A stretch of 64,000 nucleotides of DNA, from positions 1 to 64,000 of the forward strand of contig JBFWRL010000003.1 in assembly GCA_050248915.1 (NCBI GenBank), given 5' to 3'. Below, in pieces: positions 35,963 to 45,215 of the stretch (the first letter of the stretch is position 1; each line of letters opens with the position of its first letter). This DNA is from GCA-2770975 sp050248915 (lineage in GTDB: Bacteria; Cyanobacteriota; Sericytochromatia; UBA7694). The position numbers and the translations under genes are program-made. Below the pieces are notes generated by a model. That model saw only the letters and a program-made list of their open reading frames with translations, had not been told where the DNA came from and did no database searches.

Positions 35963-36719
35963 GAGACAGACTCTCCTTTCGAAAGGCGGGGGCATCGCTG
36001 TTAAAGCCCCGGTATAAACGGAGCAATTCTCCTTCGCTGACCCCCAAGTGTTTCAACTGCTGGCTCAGTGAGGCCGGATGGGGAGAATCCGAAGGCCCAA
36101 AACAGCCATAACAGCCCCGGTGAAACGCCGGGCAAATCGCACCACACCCGGCCTGGGTGACGGGGCCCAAACAGGGGGTGCCGTGGGCGACCATAACACA
36201 GATCGTACCTCTGAGTTTACATTCATGGCAGACACTTTCTGTCGGCAAATGCGGGCGCCGCCGGTTGAGAAAGGCATTGACCAACTCCAGCAATTGGTTT
36301 TTGTTAATGGGGCAGCCCCGCAGTTCAAAATCCACTTTGACGTGTTCGGCAATGGCCGTTGAATGGCTGAGGGTTTGAATGTATTCGGGCCGGGCGTAGA
36401 CCACCCGCAGAAACTCTTCGACATCCTGAAAATTGCGCAGGGCTTGAATCCCCCCGGCGGTGGCACAGGCCCCAATGCTGATCAGTACCTGAGATTGGGC
36501 GCGAATGGCCTGAATGCGCTCAAGATCGTGGGGGGTGGTAATCGATCCTTCTACCAGGGAGAGATCGTAAGGCCCCGCCACCACAGCCCGGCTGGCCTCT
36601 GGAAAATGGGCGATTTCTAAGGCATCAGCCACTTGTAGCAATTCGTCTTCACAATCCAGCAAACTCAGCTGACAGCCATCACAGGAGGCAAATTTCCAGA
36701 CGGCGAGTTTGGGTTTCAT
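35955..36719 (-). CDS. hydD: NiFe hydrogenase small subunit, group 3b-like
   Basis: 254 residues from the ATG at 36719, which has GGAGGT at good spacing; the frame upstream to 36836 belongs to the previous gene. No Tat signal is present, so the enzyme is cytoplasmic. Cluster ligands are visible in SCDGCQLSLLD (C13, C16), ISIGACATAGG, RGCPINKNQL, SVCHECKLRG, HGTPCLGPV, AGCGAICPAF and GCYGCFGP. It passes electrons from the NiFe site to the HydG/HydB module. Confidence 0.94.
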   Translation of the reverse strand: MKPKLAVWKFASCDGCQLSLLDCEDELLQVADALEIAHFPEASRAVVAGPYDLSLVEGSITTPHDLERIQAIRAQSQVLISIGACATAGGIQALRNFQDVEEFLRVVYARPEYIQTLSHSTAIAEHVKVDFELRGCPINKNQLLELVNAFLNRRRPHLPTESVCHECKLRGTICVMVAHGTPCLGPVTQAGCGAICPAFHRGCYGCFGPSDSPHPASLSQQLKHLGVSEGELLRLYRGFNSDAPAFRKESLSHE

Positions 36720-36721
36720 GT

Positions 36722-37552
36722 TTAGACCTCCTTCGTTTCCAACAGTCGCTGCACCCGATCGAGGCGAAAGACAGGGCCGTCTTTGCAGATAAAATGGGGG
36801 CCGTATTGGCAATGGCCACAAAAACCCACGGCACATTGCATATTGCGCTCCAGGGAGAGATAAATCTGCTCAGACTTTAGCCCTTTGTGCAGAAGTTCTT
36901 GGGCACTGAAACGCATCATGATCTCGGGGCCACAAACCAGGGCCAGGGTGTGGGAGGGGTCCAATTCCAAGCGTTGGATCAAGGTGGTCACCACACCGAC
37001 CGGGCCATTCCATGTTTGCCCGGCCTGGTCGAGGGTGATCTGTATTTCGAGCTCACCGGCTGCCTGCCAAGCCAGGAGTTCCTGCGTAAAGAGCAATTCT
37101 GACTCCTGCCGTGCCCCACAGAGCAAAATGACCCGGCGATAGCGTTCTCGCTGGGCCAAAACGGCATAAATGACTGGGCGTACGGGGGCCAAACCCAGGC
37201 CCCCAGCCACAATCAGCAGATCTTTTCCAGCGGCTTTGTGTAAGGGCCAGGCTGATCCATAGGGGCCCCGCCAACCCAGTTCCTGTCCGGGTTTTAAATC
37301 TGCCAGCGCGGCAGTGACGGAGCCCACTTTGCGAATGGTGTGAACCCCCTCTGTTTGCTTTTGGGGTGAGCCCGACAGGGAAATAGGCACTTCTCCCACC
37401 CCAAAAACGTAGAGCATATTAAACTGGCCGGGTCTAAAGGCAAAGTCTGCCGCTTCTGCTGTCGGGCTGCTTAGGCTGAGCGTAAAGGTCTGGGTATTTT
37501 CCCAGTTCAATGCCTGGACCTGACAGACTTTTGGCAAAAGCGGCATGTTCAT
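36722..37552 (-). CDS. hydG: Hydrogenase FAD/NAD(P)-binding subunit (gamma)
   Basis: 276 residues of the ferredoxin-NADP reductase type: FRPGQFNMLYVFGVGE (flavin binding), VAGGLGLAPVRPVI (nucleotide binding), VCGPEIMM, and a C-terminal [2Fe-2S] cysteine set CAVGFCGHC...C. In group 3b enzymes this subunit exchanges electrons with NADP(H). The ATG overlaps the stop of the cNMP-binding gene (ATGA). Confidence 0.93.
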   Translation of the reverse strand: MNMPLLPKVCQVQALNWENTQTFTLSLSSPTAEAADFAFRPGQFNMLYVFGVGEVPISLSGSPQKQTEGVHTIRKVGSVTAALADLKPGQELGWRGPYGSAWPLHKAAGKDLLIVAGGLGLAPVRPVIYAVLAQRERYRRVILLCGARQESELLFTQELLAWQAAGELEIQITLDQAGQTWNGPVGVVTTLIQRLELDPSHTLALVCGPEIMMRFSAQELLHKGLKSEQIYLSLERNMQCAVGFCGHCQYGPHFICKDGPVFRLDRVQRLLETKEV

Positions 37553-38010
37553 GGCTGGGCGCCGTAGAGGTCCAATAATTGTAAACGGGTGGCCTGCAGC
37601 CGCTCAACCATGATCCGGCCAAAACGCTGTTGCATTTGATAGCCCATCTCATGATCCTCTTCACATTGGTCCAAAAAGGCTTTAGCGTCAAAGACCAGAA
37701 TTTGACAATCTTCCAAAGTATGTGCGTCAAAATGCCATTTATACGGGGGGTATAACCAGGACCAACCGAGCAAATCCCCTTCATGTAAGGTCTGAATCCG
37801 CACCGTTCCCCGCTGGGAAGAAAACATTTCAATTGCCACTGAGCCCGATTGGATCAAATAAAAGGCCTCAGCTGGCCCACCCAACTTAAAAATAGGGGTG
37901 TCGGGGTCAAAATGCTGCACCTGAGCACAGCGTATCAGGGCCTGCAGGTATTTGGCTGGCAAATCTTTAAAATGCCGTTGTTTGCGTATTGCGTCTTCTT
38001 TAATTTCCAT
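37549..38010 (-). CDS. Cyclic-nucleotide-binding-domain protein without HTH
   Basis: 153 residues from the ATG at 38010 with GAGGG upstream; a GTG at 38019 is possible. The fold is a CRP-type cNMP-binding beta roll: DTPIFKLGGPAEAFYLIQSG, VRIQTLHEGDLLGWSWLY, then a C-helix. There is no DNA-binding domain. Such proteins recur beside group 3b hydrogenase genes and may regulate the complex or bind a redox or nucleotide signal; this is inference. It overlaps hydB by 11 bases. Confidence 0.85.
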   Translation of the reverse strand: MEIKEDAIRKQRHFKDLPAKYLQALIRCAQVQHFDPDTPIFKLGGPAEAFYLIQSGSVAIEMFSSQRGTVRIQTLHEGDLLGWSWLYPPYKWHFDAHTLEDCQILVFDAKAFLDQCEEDHEMGYQMQQRFGRIMVERLQATRLQLLDLYGAQP

Positions 38011-39142
38011 CCACTTCACCCTCTTTTTTTGCTTGAATATCGTTTAAATGCTGGATTTCTGCGGTGAGATCAATGCCCACCGGACACCAAGTGATACAAC
38101 GGCCACAGCCGACGCAGCCGGCACTGTCAAATTGCTCATACCAACTGGAGAGCTTGTGGCTCAGCCACTGGCGATACCGGGAACCCGTACTCTGTCGAAT
38201 GGCCCGACCAGCGGTATAGGTAAAATTCAAAGAAAAACAGGAATCCCACTCCCGCCAGCGTTCGCTGCTGCTGCCGGTGAGATCGGTGACCTCCTGTACC
38301 CCTGAGCAGAAGCAGGTCGGGCAAACCAAAGTACAATTGCCGCAACTCAAACAGCGCTCTCCCAGCTCTTGCCAGTAAGGGCTGTCGTACTGCTGTTGCA
38401 AAACCTGGCGGGCCCGCTCTGGATCCAGGTTGCGTCCCATTTTCTGGCAAGCCTGTGACCACAGATCAGATTCATGTTGGAGCTGTTCCGCCGCAGCAGG
38501 TACAGTGGTCAGTGACTGCAGCAAAGCCTCTCCCCAGGCTGTACCCGCCCGCGCCAGATAGACGGGCTCCTGAGATTCGAGGATCTCTGTCAGAGCCAGA
38601 TCATAGCCAGGGCCAGCGGCAGGCCCTGTTTGCATCGAGGCACAAAAGCAGGTTTGACCGGGCTCGGTGCAATTGACAGCCAGAATAAAGACCTGTTCCC
38701 TGCGCTGGCGGTAAAAAGGATCACTGTAGGGGCCATCCAGAAAGACCCGGTCTTGAATCTGAATCGCGCTGAGTTCACAGCCCCGCACGCCAATGAGGGC
38801 ATATTTGGGAATCACTTCTTCTGGGGCTTGAATCTTCAGGCCTTTTGCTGTTTTTTCGGCTTTCATCAACAATTGCCGAGGTGGATAGAGGTATTTTTTC
38901 CAAGATTGGGGGCCCACGGTATAGCCAAACAGGGCCAAGTCTGTGCGCATACGCAGGCGATAAGTGCCCGGCTCCTGACTGTCTCCAAAGCCCTGGGGCA
39001 AGTCAGCCAAAGTTGCCAGCTGATCATAGACAATGGCTTGGTCCCGAACCACGGGTCCCACAGTCAGATAACCGGCCGCCTGCAAGGAGTGCAGCAATTG
39101 CGCAAGATCTGAACGCTGAAGAAGACGGACTTCTGCAAGCAT
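38000..39142 (-). CDS. hydB: Hydrogenase FeS subunit (beta)
   Basis: About 380 residues. Two ferredoxin-type cluster motifs are at the C-terminus: CLSCGNCTLVCPTCFC and CVGCGRCITWCPVGID. Upstream conserved parts are GVRGCELSAI and AVNCTEPGQTCFC. It wires the small subunit to the flavin subunit. The frame extends to 39385 but then overlaps carA. I chose the ATG at 39142 because the family begins MxEVxxL; the ATG at 39217 is an alternative only about 11 bases after the predicted RNA start. Confidence 0.88.
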   Translation of the reverse strand: MLAEVRLLQRSDLAQLLHSLQAAGYLTVGPVVRDQAIVYDQLATLADLPQGFGDSQEPGTYRLRMRTDLALFGYTVGPQSWKKYLYPPRQLLMKAEKTAKGLKIQAPEEVIPKYALIGVRGCELSAIQIQDRVFLDGPYSDPFYRQRREQVFILAVNCTEPGQTCFCASMQTGPAAGPGYDLALTEILESQEPVYLARAGTAWGEALLQSLTTVPAAAEQLQHESDLWSQACQKMGRNLDPERARQVLQQQYDSPYWQELGERCLSCGNCTLVCPTCFCSGVQEVTDLTGSSSERWREWDSCFSLNFTYTAGRAIRQSTGSRYRQWLSHKLSSWYEQFDSAGCVGCGRCITWCPVGIDLTAEIQHLNDIQAKKEGEVDGN

Positions 39143-39227
39143 GTTTTCGAATTCCCCCATTTCCCAGATCTTTTGGCCCATATTGCAGGCTCGCTCAAAA
39201 TCTGCTGTTATAAGCATGAAATAATTT

Positions 39228-39276
39228 ACATCTATTATCTTTGATGGACCTCTTGTTTGAAATTGATCTTGATCAG
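39228..39276 (-). promoter_or_regulatory. FNR/CRP-type operator and promoter of the hydrogenase operon
   Basis: Read on the minus strand, CTGATCAAGATCAA (39276-39263) matches 9 of the 10 fixed bases of the FNR box TTGATnnnnATCAA. A -10-like GATAAT lies at 39239-39234. The RNA start expected near 39228 puts the box centre at about -41.5, the class II activator position. Low-oxygen activation of the operon is inferred; a CRP-family relative could also bind. Confidence 0.6.
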
Positions 39277-39322
39277 GAAACAGTTTAAATGGGGCAGATA
39301 AAATGAAGACAGAGCAAGATTC

Positions 39323-40372
39323 ATGAAAACACCTGTCCATTCTTCGCCCCATCTGCAGACCCCTTTTGGCCACTTTGTCGGCCACACATTGGGCTATCCG
39401 GGCAATATCTGTGCAGAGTTGGTCATTTATACAGGGTTGACAGGTTATCTCGAAACCCTGAGTGATCCCTCATACCAGGGCCAGTTGGTGGTCTTTACCT
39501 CTGCCATGGTGGGCAATTATTGGCCCGAACAGAGCCAGATGCAATCAAGCACAATTCAGGTGGCAGGGCTGATTCTGCGCAATTATTCTCCCCCCCCTCT
39601 GCACCCTGGCCAATCGACCCTGGCCAGCCTGCTGATGGCGGCGCAGATCCCAGCCCTGACAGGGGTGGATACGCGTAGCCTGGCGTTGGCATGGGCCCAA
39701 GCCAAAGTGCCCGGCCTGGCCCAGATCATCAGTCAACCGGGAGCAGAGATGGCTCCAGCCGAAGCCCCCCATCCTCGGGCGGTAAGTGTATCTGCCCCGA
39801 TTTTTCACAGGGGCGGAGAAAAAACGGTGGTGCTGGTCGATTGTGGCAGCAAGTTGTGTTTGTTGCATTGGCTACGGGAAGCGGGTTTGAGTGTGTGGCA
39901 GGTGCCCTGGGATTTTGATTGGACAGCGCTGCCCCATCATGGGGTGCTGCTTTCAAATGGACCGGGGGACCCCCGCCAATGCCAAGCCACCGTGGATATC
40001 CTCAAAAGAGGACTCCGGCCCACCCTTCCCGTTCTGGGCATCTGCCTGGGGGCCCAATTATTGGCCCTGGCAGCCGGGGCACAGACGTATCGACTGCCTT
40101 ACGGCCACCGGGGGGCCAATCACCCCTGTTTGGATCTGACGACGGGCCGATCGTCTATCACGGCCATGAATCATGGTTATGCCATTCAAGCCAACAGCCT
40201 GCCCCCAGATTGGCGCGTGAGCTTCAGACATCTTCATGATGGCAGCCGTGCCGGGCTGATGCACCGCCACTTTCCTTGGCGGGGCGTGCAATTTCACCCA
40301 GAAGGGCACCCCGGCCCCCAAGACAGTGGATATATCTTAAAAAACTTTCTGGAAGAGGTCTTCAATGCCTGA
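39323..40372 (+). CDS. carA: Carbamoyl-phosphate synthase small subunit
   Basis: 349 residues. N-terminal CarA domain: LTGYLETLSDPSYQGQ and TGVDTRSLA. Glutaminase domain: LSNGPGDPRQC, nucleophile Cys in LGICLGAQLLALAAG, GHRGANHP, AMNHGYAI and the HPEG with the remaining triad residues. It supplies ammonia to CarB. Sequence is divergent in the first 60 residues (AELVIYTG where most have GEVVFNTG). It is divergent from the hydrogenase operon and overlaps carB by 8 bases. Confidence 0.9.
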   Translation: MKTPVHSSPHLQTPFGHFVGHTLGYPGNICAELVIYTGLTGYLETLSDPSYQGQLVVFTSAMVGNYWPEQSQMQSSTIQVAGLILRNYSPPPLHPGQSTLASLLMAAQIPALTGVDTRSLALAWAQAKVPGLAQIISQPGAEMAPAEAPHPRAVSVSAPIFHRGGEKTVVLVDCGSKLCLLHWLREAGLSVWQVPWDFDWTALPHHGVLLSNGPGDPRQCQATVDILKRGLRPTLPVLGICLGAQLLALAAGAQTYRLPYGHRGANHPCLDLTTGRSSITAMNHGYAIQANSLPPDWRVSFRHLHDGSRAGLMHRHFPWRGVQFHPEGHPGPQDSGYILKNFLEEVFNA

Positions 40373-41318
40373 AGCCATACCGATTCTGGTCTTGGGATCT
40401 GGGCCCATTCAGATTGGCCAGGCTGGGGAATTTGACTATGCCGGCGCACAGGCTCTCAAAGCCCTCAAAGATCGCGGTTTTCGTACCCTATTACTCAATC
40501 CCAATTTGGCCAGTGCCCAGACCCTGCCCTGTTTTGCCGATCGGGTCTTTGTCCTGCCGCTGACGCTGGCGTCGCTCGAAACCATTGTCGCAGCAGAAAG
40601 GCCCATCGGCCTGTTGGCGGGATTTGGCGGCCAGAGTGCCCTGAATTTGGCCTTGACCCTGGAACAGTCTGATCTGGACTTACCCGTATTGGGAACCTCT
40701 CTGACCACGGTTCGCCGCTGTGAAGACCGGCAGGCATTTTTGCAATTGTGTCAATCACTGGCTTTGCCCACCCCCTTTGCCCATTTGCTGCCTGCGGGTT
40801 CATGTTGGGAAGATTTACTTGGGTTGAACTTTCCCCTGCTGCACCGCCGCAGTTTTGCACTGGGGGGGCAGGGAGCCCGCTTCTATCCAGATCTGGCTAC
40901 TTTTTGGGCCGATTGGGAGCCACATTTGCTGAAATCCCCCTGTTTGCTCGAAGAAGATCTCTCTCATTGGCAGGAAATTGAATTTGAGGTCATGCGGGAT
41001 GCCATGGGCAACAGTTTGGTGGTCTGTGCCCTTGAAAATATTGATCCGATGGGTATCCACACAGGAGACAGCTATGTGGTGGCCCCACCGATGACCCTCA
41101 GCAATGACCAGTATTTTGCCTTGCGGGCAGCAGCCCTCGGCTTGGTCAAGGCCTTGGAACTGATTGGGGAGTGCAATGTCCAGTTTGCCTGGCAGCCTGA
41201 GACTGGGGCATTTCGCGTAATCGAACTCAATCCCCGCCTCAGCCGCAGTTCAGCGCTGGCAAGCAAAGCCACAGGCTACCCGATAGCCTATGTTGCGGCC
41301 CGTTTGGCGTTAGGATAA
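40365..41318 (+). CDS. carB: Carbamoyl-phosphate synthase large subunit, N-terminal part (interrupted)
   Basis: 317 residues: the first ATP-grasp half of CarB. LGSGPIQIGQAGEFDYAGAQ and LNPNLAS open the protein; MGIHTGDSYVVAP and ELNPRLSRSSALASKATGYP close the half. The ATP loop, usually GGTGGG, reads GGQGAR. The frame ends at TAA (41316-41318) directly after YVAARLALG, where CarB proteins have Tyr in LALGYTLDEI; a TAT or TAC would restore it. The rest of CarB continues in the same frame. Either a nonsense mutation, a sequencing error, or a split subunit with restart. Confidence 0.75.
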   Translation: MPEAIPILVLGSGPIQIGQAGEFDYAGAQALKALKDRGFRTLLLNPNLASAQTLPCFADRVFVLPLTLASLETIVAAERPIGLLAGFGGQSALNLALTLEQSDLDLPVLGTSLTTVRRCEDRQAFLQLCQSLALPTPFAHLLPAGSCWEDLLGLNFPLLHRRSFALGGQGARFYPDLATFWADWEPHLLKSPCLLEEDLSHWQEIEFEVMRDAMGNSLVVCALENIDPMGIHTGDSYVVAPPMTLSNDQYFALRAAALGLVKALELIGECNVQFAWQPETGAFRVIELNPRLSRSSALASKATGYPIAYVAARLALG

Positions 41319-41321
41319 TTA

Positions 41322-43004
41322 TTGCCCGAAATCGTCAATCCCCTGACGGGTCTGACCAGCTGTTTTTTTGAACCCGCCTTGGACTATGTGGTGGTCAAAG
41401 CCCCCCGCTGGCAATTTGAAAACTTTCCAGGGGCTTCTCGCCGATTGGGCCCAGAAATGAAATCGATCGGCGAAAGCATGGGCATCGCTGAGGACTTTTC
41501 AACCGCCTTTGCCAAAGCTTGGGCCATGACCCAAGGCTCACAGCTCAGTTATCCGGCCAATTGGCCCATGAATCGTCTGCGTGAGGAGCTGGCCCAGCCC
41601 AGCGATCAGCGCATGAGGGCTCTCTTTGCAGCCTTTCAACAGGGTCTAAAACTGGAAGAAATCCAGGCCCTGACGGGGATTTCGAGCTGGTTCTTATGTC
41701 AATTTGAAGCCATGAGTCACCAATTTTACCCGACGTTTAAATGGCCCCACTTTTGCAGTTGGGGCCTGAGGCAGATCGATAGCCTGGCCGGGGAGTTTCC
41801 CGCCTGTAGCCCTTATTTGTATTTGTCCCCCTTTGCTGAATTTCACTTTGGTGCTGGCCCCTGGGTGCTGGTGTTGGGCTCGGGGCCCTATGGCATTGGC
41901 AGTTCGGTCGAATTTGATTTTTGCTGTGTTAGCGGGGTTCAAGCCCTGCAAGCAGCGGGTTACCGTGTGGCCATGTTAAATGCCAATCCCGAAACCCTAA
42001 GCAGCGATTATGATCTGGCAGATGCCCTGATTTTTGAGCCCTTGTTACCAGAGAGTATCAATGCGGTCGTGGCGGCGCTTCGGCCCGTGGGCATACTGGC
42101 ATCGTTGGGGGGGCAGGTGCCTCAGAATCTGCTCGCTGTATTGCCGCAACATTGGCCCTTTTGGGGCACCCCTCTGGGCCAGATTCGCAGAGCAGAAAAC
42201 CGTCTCAGTTTTGCCTTGGCCTTGGATCAGCTCTCTCTGCCGCAGCCTCCCTGGTCTCGGGCGGATAACTTGGCTTCGGCTCTGGCGTTTGGAGAAAAAG
42301 TGGGCTATCCCCTGATTTTTCGGTCAGCCTGTGTGCTCGGCGGGAGCGGCATGGCTGTAATCGCTGATCCCGAGGCCTTAAAATCCCACTTTGAGTCACG
42401 ATTGATCGATTTAAATGGGGCCCTGTTGAACCGTTTTTTGCCTGAAGCGCGCGAGTTTGAAATCGATGGCATTGCGCGCTCTGGCCAATTGGAGTATTAC
42501 CTCTTTTCTGAAAATGTTGAAAATGCGGGCATTCATTCGGGGGATTCTCACCATCTTTTTCCTGCCCTGCAGTTGTCTGAGACAGAGCGCTCTCAGGCCC
42601 TTGATCTGGCCACTCGCTTGGTCCATGCGTTTGAAATCAGCGGACTGTTTAATCTCCAGTTTTTAAGTTTAGAGGGGCAGGTTTTGGTCCTTGAAGCCAA
42701 TCTGCGGGCCTCTCGGAATCTGCCCTTTTTAAGCCATGTTTGCGGACAAAATCTGATTGCGTTGGCAATCACACGATTGCTGTCGCCAACGCCACTTTTG
42801 AGTGCCCCGATCGAAATCTCAGCCCAACAGGTGGGCATTCGTGCCCCGAGTTTTTCGTGGCATTCCATGGTGGGCCATGAGCCGGTTTTGGGGGTGGTCA
42901 TGAAAGCCACGGGTGAATTCTGCGCCCTGGCAGAAAGTCAGCAGCTGGCTTGGGATGGCATTTACAGCCATTCTGGTAGAAGTCACACAGCTGTGTTAGA
43001 ATGA
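41322..43004 (+). CDS. carB: Carbamoyl-phosphate synthase large subunit, C-terminal part
   Basis: 560 residues in the same frame as the part before it, one codon after its TAA. It begins PEIVNPLTGLTSCFFEPALD, as CarB does after LALGYTLDEI. It contains the oligomerisation region, the second carbamate-forming half (LGSGPYGIGSSVEFD, GGQVPQNLL, RSACVLGGSGMAV, EFEIDGIARSG) and ends near the MVGHEPVLGVVMKATGE region. The C-terminal allosteric MGS-like domain of about 130 residues is absent. A TTG at 41322 with AGGA 6 bases upstream could restart translation. Confidence 0.7.
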   Translation: MPEIVNPLTGLTSCFFEPALDYVVVKAPRWQFENFPGASRRLGPEMKSIGESMGIAEDFSTAFAKAWAMTQGSQLSYPANWPMNRLREELAQPSDQRMRALFAAFQQGLKLEEIQALTGISSWFLCQFEAMSHQFYPTFKWPHFCSWGLRQIDSLAGEFPACSPYLYLSPFAEFHFGAGPWVLVLGSGPYGIGSSVEFDFCCVSGVQALQAAGYRVAMLNANPETLSSDYDLADALIFEPLLPESINAVVAALRPVGILASLGGQVPQNLLAVLPQHWPFWGTPLGQIRRAENRLSFALALDQLSLPQPPWSRADNLASALAFGEKVGYPLIFRSACVLGGSGMAVIADPEALKSHFESRLIDLNGALLNRFLPEAREFEIDGIARSGQLEYYLFSENVENAGIHSGDSHHLFPALQLSETERSQALDLATRLVHAFEISGLFNLQFLSLEGQVLVLEANLRASRNLPFLSHVCGQNLIALAITRLLSPTPLLSAPIEISAQQVGIRAPSFSWHSMVGHEPVLGVVMKATGEFCALAESQQLAWDGIYSHSGRSHTAVLE

Positions 43005-43073
43005 GCCCAAATTCCCCCTGTGCGCAACCAAAGTATTGCCCTTGCGCCACGCCTGCAAAGGAAAAAGCCAAAC

Positions 43074-45215
43074 GTGGAAAGTGATCTCCCACCCGCTGAC
43101 GACTGGATTGAATTGACCCAATTGGAAGACCTGCTTCCCGCTCAATTGGAAGATGCAACTTCCCCCCTTTTGCCGCCAGCACCCGAACGTTACGCCTTTA
43201 TGGGATCCGTTGGCAAAGGGGCCATGGGAGAAGTCTTATTGGCCCAAGACGTCCATTTGCGCCGCAAGGTGGCCTATAAAAAAATTCTGCCCCATATGGC
43301 TGTCAGTCAGCAGGTCTTGAGCCGTTTTTTTGCTGAAGCGCAAATAACGGCCCAGCTCGACCACCCGGCCATCATCCCTGTCTACAACCTCGAAGTCAGC
43401 CCCGACGGCCAAATTGCCTATTCCATGAAACTGATTCAAGGCAAAACCCTCAAAGAACTGATCAGCGAAGCGCGAGAGCTATACCAAGCAGGACAAATGC
43501 CCACGGTAAACAATCAGGCCCAGCTCAGCCAAGACACCCTGCTTCGGCATTTTCTCAAGGTTTGTGATGCCCTCAATTTTGCGCATATCAAAGGGGTGAT
43601 TCACCGCGATCTCAAGCCTGCAAATATCATGGTTGGCCCCTATCACGAAGTTTATGTCATGGATTGGGGCATCGCCAGGATTATGGGCGGGGCAGAAGCA
43701 CGCCTTGATGATGAAGTGGTGCGTTTGATTCATCCCGATGCCGATGCCCCGCCGATGGAGCGCACACAAATGGGGCAAATCATGGGCACACCGCGCTATC
43801 TTTCACCAGAGCAGGCAGCAGGCAAAAACGATTTGCTCGATGGACGCAGTGATCTTTTTACCCTTGGTCTGATTCTGTTTGAATTGGTCGCATTGAAGCC
43901 GGCCTTTACGGCCAAAAGCCAGATCGAATTGCTCAAAAAGATTCTCAAAGCCGAAAAAGAGCCACTGGAGCATGTTCAGAAAGGTCTCAAAATTGCGCCA
44001 GAATTGGTGGCAATTATTCACAAAGCCACCGCCCGGCGCAAAGATGATCGCTATGCTGATGTGGCCCAAATGGCCGAAGATCTGCGCCGCTATTTGCGCG
44101 GTGAAGCTGTGCTTGCACGCCCCGATTCGCATCTGCAAAAATTCAGACGCTATCTCGCACAGCACCGACAAGGTGCCCTGCTCGGGATGGCACTGTTGAT
44201 CTTTCTCTCTTTGAGTGGGGCAGCAGGTTTAATCGCTTTGCGCAGCCAAGCCATGCTGGCTGCTCGGGCCCAAGAGCAACGCCTGGCCGTATTTCTCGAA
44301 AGCGTGGCCGAGCGCAGCCGTCTACTCGATCGCCAGTTTTATCTGGCTGAAATGGCGCTCGAAAGCATGGCCGCTCTGGTCACCGAGGCCCTGTATCAAG
44401 GAGAGCTCAGCCCCGAACGGTTCTTTCTGGATCGCGATTACAGCCAAGATCCGCCTGAAGATTATGTTTTGGCTCCCCGTTATGGCAAAGCAATCAGCAC
44501 AGCCTGGCCTGTGTTTAAATTGGCCCCGGGTAGCGATTTTAAAACCTTACAGCCCCAGATACGCAAACTGAACCGCTTGCGCAGAGATCTGGGCCGACTG
44601 TTTGTGCGCGGCCAATTGGGCAATCAGCCCGTGCCACCCCCTTTGCAATTGCGCCAAAAAATCAACCAAGGGGAAGGCACCTTGTTGCGGTGGGTCTTTG
44701 CGGGGCTCAAACAGGGCCTGATGTTTGCCTATCCCGGCAAAGGCGGGTACCCAGAAGATTATGACCCGCGTAAACGCCCGTGGTACAGGCAGAGTTTAAA
44801 CAGCCGGGGATTGCACTGGCAAAAGCCTTATCTCGATGTTCAGGGACAAGGTCTGATGTTGACCTGTACCCGGGCCCTGTATGATTATCAGGGGCAGTTT
44901 TTGGGGGTGGCGGGAGCTGAAATGGCCCTCAAAGACATCCTGAAATTATTGCCTTTGCCCGATGCCCGCGCCCGCAAGGTCTATTTGCTCAACCAAGCCA
45001 TGCAGATTGTCGCCCAGCAAACCCAGGGTCAACCTGCGCAGGCCATGGTAGCCTCAGCCCAGGATTTTCCCTGGACCCAAGCGCTGCCTGCGATGCGAGC
45101 ACGCAACAGTGGATTTGTCGATCTGGGCCAAACCCGTTTGGTCTTTTACCGGCTGGATATTCTCGGCTGGACGTATGTGGTCGAAGCCGACCAATCCCTG
45201 AAGGAGCCCACATGA
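43074..45215 (+). CDS. Membrane Ser/Thr protein kinase with Cache-like sensor
   Basis: About 713 residues from the GTG at 43074 (AAGGA upstream); an in-frame GTG at 43020 gives 731. The kinase domain is complete: GKGAMGEV loop, VAYKK lysine, HRDLKPAN catalytic loop (about 177) and DWG in place of DFG, common in bacterial kinases. One membrane helix (GMALLIFLSLSGAAGLIAL) separates it from an outer domain. That domain has DPRKRPWYRQ and KPYLDVQGQGLML, typical of double-Cache ligand sensors. Known PASTA-type kinases sense wall fragments; this one would sense a small ligand. Coupled to the next gene by ATGA (45212-45215). Confidence 0.88.
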   Translation: MESDLPPADDWIELTQLEDLLPAQLEDATSPLLPPAPERYAFMGSVGKGAMGEVLLAQDVHLRRKVAYKKILPHMAVSQQVLSRFFAEAQITAQLDHPAIIPVYNLEVSPDGQIAYSMKLIQGKTLKELISEARELYQAGQMPTVNNQAQLSQDTLLRHFLKVCDALNFAHIKGVIHRDLKPANIMVGPYHEVYVMDWGIARIMGGAEARLDDEVVRLIHPDADAPPMERTQMGQIMGTPRYLSPEQAAGKNDLLDGRSDLFTLGLILFELVALKPAFTAKSQIELLKKILKAEKEPLEHVQKGLKIAPELVAIIHKATARRKDDRYADVAQMAEDLRRYLRGEAVLARPDSHLQKFRRYLAQHRQGALLGMALLIFLSLSGAAGLIALRSQAMLAARAQEQRLAVFLESVAERSRLLDRQFYLAEMALESMAALVTEALYQGELSPERFFLDRDYSQDPPEDYVLAPRYGKAISTAWPVFKLAPGSDFKTLQPQIRKLNRLRRDLGRLFVRGQLGNQPVPPPLQLRQKINQGEGTLLRWVFAGLKQGLMFAYPGKGGYPEDYDPRKRPWYRQSLNSRGLHWQKPYLDVQGQGLMLTCTRALYDYQGQFLGVAGAEMALKDILKLLPLPDARARKVYLLNQAMQIVAQQTQGQPAQAMVASAQDFPWTQALPAMRARNSGFVDLGQTRLVFYRLDILGWTYVVEADQSLKEPT

